Source of the DNA: JBGSZX01 sp964640545
Lineage (GTDB): Bacteria > Bdellovibrionota > UBA2428
Length of the DNA stretch: 5,157 nt
Assembly: GCA_964640545.1 (NCBI GenBank)
Contig: CAZXHL010000154.1
Span: 1 to 5,157, forward strand
Direction: 5' to 3'
In this document: positions 1 to 5,157 of the stretch, in pieces
Numbering within the stretch: position 1 is the stretch's first letter
How the letters are laid out: the number at the start of each line of letters is the position of its first letter
Made by a program: the position numbers and the translations under genes
Notes under the pieces: generated by a model
What the model was told of the DNA's origin: nothing
The model's database searches: none
Seen by the model: only the letters and a program-made list of their open reading frames with translations

Positions 1-2
1 AC

Positions 3-59
3 CCGAGTGGCGATGTTTTGCGCAAGCTGAGCTTCCCGATTCCTGTAAGCGAAGCTTGA
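3..59 (+). CDS. C-terminal end of an upstream gene (partial)
   Basis: An open frame enters from the left edge and ends at TGA 57-59. It encodes 18 residues, PSGDVLRKLSFPIPVSEA. The other two forward frames are less convincing: one stops at 28-30, and the other runs to 86-88 with a Cys- and Arg-rich translation. The chosen frame gives a normal-looking hydrophobic/charged mix, and a palindrome lies right over its stop, as often happens at gene ends. It would be convergent with the transporter gene that ends at 149. Too little is visible to name the product, and the frame choice itself is an inference from composition. Confidence 0.35.
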   Translation, partial: PSGDVLRKLSFPIPVSEA

Positions 60-68
60 AGTTCAAGC
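54..68 (+). repeat. Short perfect palindrome at the end of the upstream gene
   Basis: GCTTGAA (54-60) is followed by one base and then TTCAAGC (62-68), a perfect 7-base inverted repeat. As RNA it could fold as a 6-pair stem with a 3-base loop. It overlaps the proposed TGA stop at 57-59. There is no T-run after it on either strand, so it is not a standard intrinsic terminator. It could be a weak 3'-end hairpin or chance. Confidence 0.3.
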
Positions 69-117
69 GACGTCAGAAGGCAGCCTGAAAACATAGACTC
101 ATGAAGGGGGACTAAAC

Positions 118-165
118 ATGAATTCTTGGAAGATCCTTTTGCAACACTTTAGCGCGCACAGTTGA
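118..165 (+). CDS. Possible 15-residue small ORF behind a strong Shine-Dalgarno
   Basis: ATG at 118 opens a 15-codon frame, MNSWKILLQHFSAHS, ending at TGA 163-165. The run AAGGGGG (104-110) lies 7 bases before the ATG, which is as good a ribosome binding site as any in this window. A 4-codon frame (ATG 101, stop 113-115) ends two bases before it. The last 17 bases overlap, antisense, the end of the transporter gene (149-1453, minus strand). It may be a real micropeptide, the stub of a gene whose body was lost, or chance. Nothing in the peptide identifies a function. Confidence 0.2.
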   Translation: MNSWKILLQHFSAHS

Positions 166-1453
166 TGTTTTGAATCTTGGCGCTTGCGTAGGCGAGAACA
201 ATCATCCCTAAGAAGACCCAGGGTAGGTAGCCCATGGCCTCCATGAATATGGTGTTCTCGCTGGCGCCTGGCATTTCTTGTTCAAGTGACTTTAATAGGC
301 CAGCGAAAAAGATTCCCACGCCTCCATAAACGAGGTTTCCGGCGAGACCTTTGAAGCTGAGGATGGTGGCGCGTTTTTTGGGTTCGGCTGCTTCATTTAA
401 ATAGTGAGAAACCAGGAAACCTGTAATCCCCATACCGAGCCCAAGTCCAGCTGCAAAAATTAGCCCCCACAATTCAGTGGTTATAGGGAGTAGCGCTAAG
501 AATAAAAGCGTGGACAAAGATAGTGCGGCAAATGACTTTTGCGCTGAGCCGAGTTTGATCAATCGTTTTGCAATCGTTGGAGAGATAAATCCTATCAATG
601 CAAAGACAGAGCCGATGACTCCAAAGCTCGCTTCAGGGAGTTCAAGAACTCTGTAATATTGACTTGTCATGGTCATAAACATACGAATGACTGAATCATT
701 GCAAACGTAAGCAAAAATCACAAAGAATGCGATAGGGGAAAATAGGATCCATTTTCCCGCGTCGATGATCTCTTTGGTCGCTTTACCGAATGAAACTTCG
801 CTGTCAGATTCGGAGTGGTCGATCATATTGAACGAAGCAAAACAAGCTACAAGAGAGAGTAGAAACGTGAGATAGATCGGCATGCGCACGACATCTTGAG
901 CTTGGACATTCCAATCGAGGCCAAGCCAGCCGCCAACAATGTTGAAAGTCGACGGATCGTAAACGGCAGCACCCACAATCATAGCGACGAAAAAGGCAAT
1001 GGATTGAAGTCTTCCAAGTTTCTCAAGGACGTTGGGCCAAGTCTTCTCGAGTCCGGCTTTTTCGAGTGCATCATAGGTCAAGGCTTCGTCAGCGCCGCTA
1101 GCTGCGGCTTCTGCTGCGCCACTCAATATGCGATTGAAGAAAAATAAGTAGAAGAGTAGCTGGATGTTTTCTGTGGGGGCAAAGGCAAAGATTGCCATCT
1201 CCACGACCATCAAGACACTGGCTAGAACAACTAATTTCTTGCGTCCCCAAAGATCTGCTAGAACTCCAGAGGGAACTTCAAGTCCTACGATCGATGCGGC
1301 CCACGCGACATTTAACAAGGAATATTGCTCGAGGCTAAGTCCTAGATCCAAAAATAAAATAGCTAAGACGGGGTAATAGAATCTGGCATTGAAGACGACG
1401 CGGAAAAGCAAAAACAAATTGACGTTCTTGCGGGCGCATTCTTCAGAATTCAT
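149..1453 (-). CDS. Major facilitator superfamily (MFS) transporter, 12 helices
   Basis: An inner-membrane secondary transporter of 434 residues, normal for a 12-helix MFS protein. Hydrophobic helices are spread along the whole chain, with a hydrophilic central loop (about 211-235, HSESDSEVSFGKATKE) joining the two six-helix halves. The family's loop 2-3 signature (motif A) is clear at residues 63-73, GVLADLWGRKK, with Asp67, Gly70 and Arg71 in place. The helix 4 region has SGADEALTYDALEKAG (119-134), a pattern I associate with a subgroup of MFS permeases of unknown substrate. RATILSFKGLAGN (361-373) follows helix 10. The ATG at 1453 is chosen because it lies just before helix 1; no Shine-Dalgarno precedes it, and the upstream bases contain CCTCC instead. 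It lies 23 bases after the stop of the gene before it and is probably cotranscribed with it. Substrate and direction cannot be read from the sequence; drug or metabolite efflux is only a guess. Confidence 0.9.
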   Translation of the reverse strand: MNSEECARKNVNLFLLFRVVFNARFYYPVLAILFLDLGLSLEQYSLLNVAWAASIVGLEVPSGVLADLWGRKKLVVLASVLMVVEMAIFAFAPTENIQLLFYLFFFNRILSGAAEAAASGADEALTYDALEKAGLEKTWPNVLEKLGRLQSIAFFVAMIVGAAVYDPSTFNIVGGWLGLDWNVQAQDVVRMPIYLTFLLSLVACFASFNMIDHSESDSEVSFGKATKEIIDAGKWILFSPIAFFVIFAYVCNDSVIRMFMTMTSQYYRVLELPEASFGVIGSVFALIGFISPTIAKRLIKLGSAQKSFAALSLSTLLFLALLPITTELWGLIFAAGLGLGMGITGFLVSHYLNEAAEPKKRATILSFKGLAGNLVYGGVGIFFAGLLKSLEQEMPGASENTIFMEAMGYLPWVFLGMIVLAYASAKIQNINCAR

Positions 1454-1476
1454 CAGCTTGTCGGAGGCTCAAAAAT

Positions 1477-2088
1477 CTAGTTCTTTTTGAAGCGAGATTT
1501 CCACTTCGCCTGACGCTCAGCTTTTTTGGCTTTTGCGGCAGTGACAAAGTCGGAAAGACTTTCGATCCAAGTTTTCAAATCTTGAATGCGAGTTTCGTCC
1601 ATGTAGAACACGACATATTCGCCGTCTTTGGGAAGGAAGCTTAGTTCAAGAACGGGTTTCTGTTCGAAAAGCAATTTAAGATCAGTGTTTTGGAGTGCGA
1701 CTTGAAGTCCGGAAGCAGAATGACCTTCTGGAGCCGTGAAGACTAGGGGGTTGTCACCTTTTTTGGAGAAACCTGGAAGTTGGGTGGTTCCGTCTTCGTC
1801 TGTTTCGAGAAGCTCTTCGCCAAGCTCTTTTGCGAGAAGCTGAAAGTTGCTCATGACTTCAAGGTCACGAAGGCTTTGGACTTGCTCTCTGATGAAGGCA
1901 GCGCGATCAGCTGATACCTCAAAATCGAGGAACTCAGGAGTCTCTGCCGTCTCAGTAGTTTTGGTCTCAGTTTTGGTGTCGTGAGCTTTGGCCTCAGCCG
2001 TATTGGTTTCAGCGCCAGCAGCTGCTACATCGGCGGGAATTTCAGTTTTAGCTTCGAGGTTTTCGCTTGTCGTTGTGCTTTCAGACAT
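1477..2088 (-). CDS. Unrecognised acidic-tailed protein beside lysS
   Basis: I do not recognise this 203-residue protein. Three zones are visible. Residues 1-52 lack any aromatic residue and are rich in Thr, Glu and Ala (13 Thr and 9 Glu in the first 50), so they are probably disordered. Residues 53-182 look folded: helices with coiled-coil character around 60-95, an acidic loop (ETDEDG, 95-100), then alternating strand-like segments such as LELSFLPKDGEYVVFYMDE (147-165). The last 18 residues are very basic, with 9 Lys/Arg. There is no signal peptide, membrane segment or cysteine, so it is probably cytoplasmic. The basic tail could bind RNA, DNA or a membrane surface, but that is only inference. 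The start is uncertain: ATG 2088 is used here, while GTG 2118 would add 10 residues and directly follows an in-frame TAG. Neither has a strong Shine-Dalgarno. It is divergent from lysS and lies upstream of the MFS gene on the same strand. Confidence 0.8.
   Translation of the reverse strand: MSESTTTSENLEAKTEIPADVAAAGAETNTAEAKAHDTKTETKTTETAETPEFLDFEVSADRAAFIREQVQSLRDLEVMSNFQLLAKELGEELLETDEDGTTQLPGFSKKGDNPLVFTAPEGHSASGLQVALQNTDLKLLFEQKPVLELSFLPKDGEYVVFYMDETRIQDLKTWIESLSDFVTAAKAKKAERQAKWKSRFKKN
1951..1977 (-). repeat. Short tandem repeat in the Thr-rich tail
   Basis: CTCAGTAGTTTTGGT (1951-1965) is followed directly by CTCAGTTTTGGT (1966-1977), the same unit with three bases missing. On the coding (minus) strand this gives TKTETKTTE within the disordered N-terminal tail of the neighbouring protein. 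The unit difference is a whole codon, so copy changes keep the frame. The tail probably grew partly by slippage. Confidence 0.5.
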
Positions 2089-2098
2089 ATCTTGGCTG

Positions 2099-2127
2099 AA
2101 GCTAGTCGTGACGCGCACCTAAATCAA
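2099..2127 (-). promoter_or_regulatory. Candidate promoter for the minus-strand pair (weak)
   Basis: Read on the minus strand, TTGATT (2122-2127, 4 of 6 matches to the -35 consensus) and TAGCTT (2099-2104, 3 of 6 to the -10) are separated by exactly 17 bases. A transcript from it would begin about 7 bases further, very near the ATG at 2088. That would give an almost leaderless message and would fit the missing Shine-Dalgarno. The hexamers are poor, so this is tentative. If it is real, the alternative GTG start at 2118 would not be on the transcript. Confidence 0.2.
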
Positions 2128-2171
2128 CTTCGACCTGGCTTGTGGGAAGACTTTTTTGGTGTGGGGGCTTG

Positions 2172-2196
2172 TCCTAGCCGCCGAGCCGGATTAGGA
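2172..2196 (+). promoter_or_regulatory. Hairpin that includes the lysS ribosome binding site
   Basis: TCCTA (2172-2176) is complementary to TAGGA (2192-2196). Inside these arms, G2177 can wobble-pair with T2191, A2190 is bulged, and CCG (2178-2180) pairs with CGG (2187-2189), closing a six-base loop. The result is about 9 pairs with the lysS Shine-Dalgarno AGGA (2193-2196) in the 3' arm. If folded, it would hide the ribosome binding site. There is no T-box or known riboswitch signature in the 117-base gap, and no T-run after the stem, so a translational effect is the only role suggested. It could be chance. Confidence 0.35.
2193..2196 (+). promoter_or_regulatory. Shine-Dalgarno deciding the lysS start
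   Basis: AGGA sits 9 bases before ATG 2206 and fixes that codon as the start. The frame stays open upstream to about 1981, but that stretch lies largely antisense to the divergent gene and its translation does not resemble a LysRS N-terminus. Confidence 0.7.
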
Positions 2197-2205
2197 ATTT
2201 GGCAC

Positions 2206-3732
2206 ATGGCATCAGATCAAGTGACTCCCGAAGCTCCTTCTCAAAAGCAACTCGATGAACAATCCAAAGTTAGGCGTGAAAAGCTCGATGAACTGCGAGA
2301 GCTGAAGCTCGACTATCCCCACAATGTGACGGTCGAAAACACAGCAAAAGATTTGCTCACGCGTTTTGAAACCATCGAAGATTCAGACAAGCTTCGCGCA
2401 GAAGGCACCTTTAGTCTCGCGGGAAGAGTCGCTTTCATTCGTAAGTTTGGAAAGGCTGGATTCTTGAAGTTAAGAGATCGCACTTCAACCATTCAAGTCT
2501 ATTGCGCTAGAGACATTTTACCTGAAGAAGAATTTGCACGGTGGAAGAGGCTTGATCTTGGTGATGTGGTTCGTGTTGAGGGGCAGCTTTTTAGAACGCA
2601 AACCGGAGAAATTACCTTAGAGGCGAAGTCTTTTGCGGTTATGGCGAAATGCTTGCACACGCCTCCTGAAAAATTCCATGGACTCACTGACATTGAAGAG
2701 AAGTATCGTCGTCGTTATGTGGATTTGATCTCCAATGATGAAACACGAGAAATGTTCAAAAAACGTTCGCTGATCGTCCAAAAAATCAGAGAATACTTCC
2801 TAGAAAAAGATTTCATGGAAGTGGAGACGCCAATGATGCACCCTCTTGTGAGTGGTGCGGCGGCACGTCCCTTCAAAACTCACCACAACACACTCGACAT
2901 GGAACTTTTCCTTCGAATTGCGCCAGAGCTTTACTTAAAAAGGCTTGTTGTGGGTGGTTTTGATCGCGTCTTCGAAATCAATAGAAACTTCAGAAACGAA
3001 GGCATGAGCATCCGCCACAATCCCGAGTTTACCATGCTTGAATTCTATATGGCCTATGCCACCTATGAGACTTTGATGGATATGACCGAAGAAATGGTTC
3101 GTAATATCGCCAAGGATCTTTATGGAAATACGAAGATCGAATGGATGGGCAATCAGCTAGAGCTCGGTAGCCCTTGGTCCAGGATCTCTATGGAAAATGC
3201 TGTTTCGACAATGTCCGGCTATGAAGGCTCTTTGTCTGATGAAAAAGGCATGCGTGATTACCTCAAGAAACGCGGTGTGGAACTTTCTGGCCGCGAATCG
3301 AAGGGCCATCTCTTAACGATTATGTTTGAAGAAGATGTTGAATCTCAACTCATTCAACCCACATTTGTGACGGGATATCCCATTGAAGTTTCTCCTCTAG
3401 CTAGAAGAGCTCCGGCGCTTTCTCCTGAGGGCTTTGAAGTGACGGAACGATTCGAATTGTTTGTTTGCGGTCAAGAAATCGCTAACGGCTTCAACGAGCT
3501 CAATGATCCCGACGATCAAAAAGCTCGCTTCCTGGCTCAGCAAGAAGAAAAAGATGCTGGAAATCATGAAGCCAACGATTACGATGCGGATTACATCACG
3601 GCTCTTGAGTATGGCTTGCCTCCGACGGCAGGTGAGGGAATTGGTATCGATCGTCTTGTGATGATGCTCGCAAATGCGGCAAGCATTCGTGATGTGATCC
3701 TCTTCCCTCAAATGAAAAAAGAAGGTCACTAA
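2206..3732 (+). CDS. lysS: Lysyl-tRNA synthetase, class II
   Basis: Charges tRNA-Lys with lysine using ATP, in the cytoplasm, as a homodimer. The 508 residues match the usual bacterial class II length of about 500. The N-terminal helix (about 10-40) leads into the anticodon-binding OB fold (about 66-150, with GRVAFIRKFGKAGFLKLRD). The catalytic core follows. Motif 1 ends in EVETPMM (205-211). ARPFKTHHNTLD then leads to RIAPELYLKRLVVGGFDRVF. Motif 2 has FRNEG at 262-266, with Arg263 expected to contact ATP, and then HNPEFTMLEFY. The lysine-pocket segment is GQEIANGFNELNDPDDQ, and motif 3 is GEGIGIDRLVMML from 476, with Arg483. All key residues are present, so it should be active. A hairpin covers its ribosome binding site. 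It is the first gene of an apparent operon with the Lol genes, 6 bases before the next start. Confidence 0.98.
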   Translation: MASDQVTPEAPSQKQLDEQSKVRREKLDELRELKLDYPHNVTVENTAKDLLTRFETIEDSDKLRAEGTFSLAGRVAFIRKFGKAGFLKLRDRTSTIQVYCARDILPEEEFARWKRLDLGDVVRVEGQLFRTQTGEITLEAKSFAVMAKCLHTPPEKFHGLTDIEEKYRRRYVDLISNDETREMFKKRSLIVQKIREYFLEKDFMEVETPMMHPLVSGAAARPFKTHHNTLDMELFLRIAPELYLKRLVVGGFDRVFEINRNFRNEGMSIRHNPEFTMLEFYMAYATYETLMDMTEEMVRNIAKDLYGNTKIEWMGNQLELGSPWSRISMENAVSTMSGYEGSLSDEKGMRDYLKKRGVELSGRESKGHLLTIMFEEDVESQLIQPTFVTGYPIEVSPLARRAPALSPEGFEVTERFELFVCGQEIANGFNELNDPDDQKARFLAQQEEKDAGNHEANDYDADYITALEYGLPPTAGEGIGIDRLVMMLANAASIRDVILFPQMKKEGH

Positions 3733-3738
3733 ATAAAA

Positions 3739-5055
3739 GTGAATAAATCAGGGTGGTCTTGGTGGAAACTCGGAGCTTTGTGGCTTCTGAATCTCAAAGG
3801 TCGCACTCCTGATTCTAAGCGGGCGCTTGTCGGGCACTCCGTTAAAATTGCTTGGATTGGTTTGGCTTTTGGTCTAGCTGCTCTATCTCTCACACTGGCT
3901 ATTGTTTCTGGATTTGAACATCAACTCGCGAGAGTCGTGGCGGAAACAGGCGGCCATGTCCTCCATCAAAACACTTGGCTCAAGCTAGAGGATCTTCAGA
4001 GGCGAGCGGCGCTGGCGCCCGAAGGGCCGGTGCGTGAGCTTGAAATTTTTTGGAACACGAATGCGCTTGTTGTGGGCCCCAAAGGCGGCAAGGGTGTGAA
4101 TCTTGAAGCCTTCAGGCGCTTTGATGATGCCGGGGATTTTGTCGCTCAAAAATACAATAAAGATGGACTTAGTGAGGACGACATCAAGATTTTTGATGAG
4201 TTTTCCAGCTCCAAAATTCCCGTCGAATTGGGTTCTGCTTTGTCTGACTATATCGGTGCTGAAGTCGGAACTTCCATTCGAGTTTTGATTCCCGGGGTGA
4301 CAAGATCTTCCCTGGATCTTGAGGTCATAGGAATCCGCAAGTTGGGAATGTATGAGCTTGATTCGAGGTGGATGCGTGCTCCAGAACAGGCTCTGAGAAT
4401 GGCGCTCCTTGCGAAGGATCGTGCAGAATTTGAGGCCCGTGCTGGAGATGCCCACGGTATTCGTTACTTTTTTAAAGATGAATGGTCCGGGCCAGAGCGC
4501 AAGACCGAGTTGGCTCTTTGGTCCAATCGTTATGCTGCTCAATTAAACTCTTCCGAAATTGAAGAAATGCACAATCCTTTTTTGAGAACTTGGTTTGAGC
4601 AGAAGCAAAACTTATTCGGTTCGATTGGCATGGACAAACAAGTGCTCAGCCTGGTTCTTGCTTTGCTTTGTTTGGTTTCCGCTCTGAACGTGGCAGCGGC
4701 CTTAGTCATTTTATTTTTGGAGCGGGACAAAGAAGTGGCTTTGCTTCGAGCTATAGGCATGACTCGCCGTCGTCTTTTGCTCTGGATCGTGTCACAAGGA
4801 TTTTTGCTTGGTGTGGGGTCTGTCATTGCTGCGGCTATACTGAGTCGGGTCTTGGCATGGGGGTTGTTGAAATTGCCCATCGCTCAGATCCCCCAAGAAA
4901 TTTATAATTTATCAGAGCTCCCCGTTGAGTTTGTGATGTCGGAACAATTGTGGGTGGCGCTGTTTGGAATCATGGCATCGTGTATGCTTTCGTTTGTGGT
5001 GGGGCTTGGTCTTGTGACGAGTCCGTTTTTGGAAACATTGAGCCACAGGGATTAA
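3739..5055 (+). CDS. lolC: LolC/LolE-family lipoprotein-releasing permease
   Basis: Membrane subunit of the ABC machine that lifts outer-membrane lipoproteins from the inner membrane and passes them to LolA. At 438 residues it is slightly longer than the usual 400-415. Helix 1 is at about 36-58 (AWIGLAFGLAALSLTLAIVSGFE), followed by a large periplasmic domain (about 60-298). Then come helix 2 (302-327), a cytoplasmic coupling segment EVALLRAIGMTRRR (332-345) that should contact LolD, helix 3 (about 347-376) and helix 4 (403-428). This is the FtsX/MacB-type four-helix plan, and NLFGSIGMDKQVLSLVLALL (291-310) matches the LolC/E lead-in to helix 2. The GTG start is 6 bases after the lysS stop, with AAGG (3722-3725) rather far upstream, so translation may be coupled to lysS. 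LolC, LolE and the single-subunit LolF cannot be told apart here; only one permease is visible, and the lolC symbol is provisional. Confidence 0.88.
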   Translation: MNKSGWSWWKLGALWLLNLKGRTPDSKRALVGHSVKIAWIGLAFGLAALSLTLAIVSGFEHQLARVVAETGGHVLHQNTWLKLEDLQRRAALAPEGPVRELEIFWNTNALVVGPKGGKGVNLEAFRRFDDAGDFVAQKYNKDGLSEDDIKIFDEFSSSKIPVELGSALSDYIGAEVGTSIRVLIPGVTRSSLDLEVIGIRKLGMYELDSRWMRAPEQALRMALLAKDRAEFEARAGDAHGIRYFFKDEWSGPERKTELALWSNRYAAQLNSSEIEEMHNPFLRTWFEQKQNLFGSIGMDKQVLSLVLALLCLVSALNVAAALVILFLERDKEVALLRAIGMTRRRLLLWIVSQGFLLGVGSVIAAAILSRVLAWGLLKLPIAQIPQEIYNLSELPVEFVMSEQLWVALFGIMASCMLSFVVGLGLVTSPFLETLSHRD

Positions 5056-5066
5056 TTTAGGGGAAT

Positions 5067-5070
5067 GAGG
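5067..5070 (+). promoter_or_regulatory. Shine-Dalgarno deciding the lolD start
   Basis: GAGG lies 9 bases before ATG 5080. The earlier in-frame ATG at 5065 has AGGGGA (5059-5064) directly against it, with almost no spacing, so the second ATG is preferred. Confidence 0.5.
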
Positions 5071-5079
5071 TTGGCTGAA

Positions 5080-5157
5080 ATGGGAAAAGTGTTGCTAAGA
5101 GCAGAAGGTTTGACGAAGTCTTATTCGCAAGGCGGAGAAACTTTGGAGATTTTGAAG
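5080..5157 (+). CDS. lolD: Lipoprotein-releasing ABC ATPase LolD, N-terminal fragment
   Basis: The first 26 residues of an ABC ATPase, cut by the window edge. GKVLLRAEGLTKSYSQGGET is the typical opening strand of a LolD/MacB-type nucleotide-binding domain. Tyr15 sits in the KSY position expected for the A-loop that stacks on the adenine of ATP, and LEILK is the usual run-up to the Walker A strand. Walker A, the signature motif and Walker B all lie beyond the window. It would power the permease encoded 24 bases upstream. If ATG 5065 is used instead, the protein gains five residues. The LolD call rests partly on the adjacent LolC/E gene. Confidence 0.85.
   Translation, partial: MGKVLLRAEGLTKSYSQGGETLEILK

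Noticed and set aside
54..68. Intrinsic terminator for the upstream gene
   Set aside because: The palindrome is real, but the stem is only 6-7 pairs, is not GC-rich, and has no T-run after it on either strand.
896..1376. Two plus-strand frames of 83 and 70 codons
   Set aside because: Both are antisense to the MFS gene, and their composition is that of shadow frames of a membrane protein.
149..1453. Recent horizontal acquisition of the MFS gene
   Set aside because: Base composition and codon use look similar to lysS and the Lol genes, and there is no insertion sequence or target-site duplication. The inverted match at its ends is too short to carry the claim alone.
1981..2205. In-frame N-terminal extension of lysS by 75 codons
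   Set aside because: It lies largely antisense to the divergent gene, its translation is Cys/Ser/Phe-rich and unlike LysRS, and a good Shine-Dalgarno sits before ATG 2206, which gives the normal family length.
2089..2205. T-box or lysine riboswitch ahead of lysS
   Set aside because: The gap is only 117 bases, with no T-box consensus, no multi-helix junction and no terminator stem; only one short hairpin is visible.
3397..3729. 110-codon frame on the minus strand over the end of lysS
   Set aside because: It is antisense to conserved lysS motif 3 and neighbouring sequence, which fully explains the open frame.
3985..4542. 185-codon frame on the minus strand
   Set aside because: It is wholly inside the LolC/E-family gene. 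The sense protein has clear helices and family motifs, and this frame shows no recognisable domain.

Overview
The window holds two head-to-head transcription units from a Gram-negative bacterium. The order lysS, LolC/E-type permease, lolD is common in the old deltaproteobacterial grouping, and the protein style and balanced base composition fit a Bdellovibrio-like organism. That placement is an inference: there is no rRNA or other decisive marker here. Almost all of the window is coding and nothing indicates recent mobility; I saw no transposase, integrase, CRISPR array, tRNA or rRNA.

Layout. Positions 3-59 look like the last 18 codons of an upstream plus-strand gene, with a short palindrome over its stop codon. 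A convergent gap of about 90 bases follows, containing a 15-codon ORF behind a very good Shine-Dalgarno sequence. Reading leftwards on the minus strand from about 2088 are two genes: an unrecognised 203-residue protein with a Thr/Glu/Ala-rich N-terminal tail and a very basic C-terminus, then (23 bases further) a 12-helix major facilitator transporter. Neither minus-strand gene has a recognisable Shine-Dalgarno.

Reading rightwards from 2206 are lysyl-tRNA synthetase (lysS, complete), a LolC/LolE-family permease (complete, starting with GTG 6 bases after lysS), and the first 26 codons of the ATPase lolD, cut by the window end. The tight spacing suggests one transcript. The LolC/E and LolD proteins should form the inner-membrane ABC machine that extracts lipoproteins for delivery to the LolA carrier. 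LysRS is translation housekeeping; its link to the Lol genes is a conserved neighbourhood rather than a shared reaction.

The divergent gap (2089-2205) should contain start signals for both units. The most notable element is a hairpin whose 3' arm is the lysS Shine-Dalgarno. Overall this is largely ordinary chromosome. I found no convincing new multi-gene system; the points worth a look are the lysS leader hairpin, the unidentified neighbour protein, the tiny ORF, and an imperfect inverted repeat bracketing the transporter gene.
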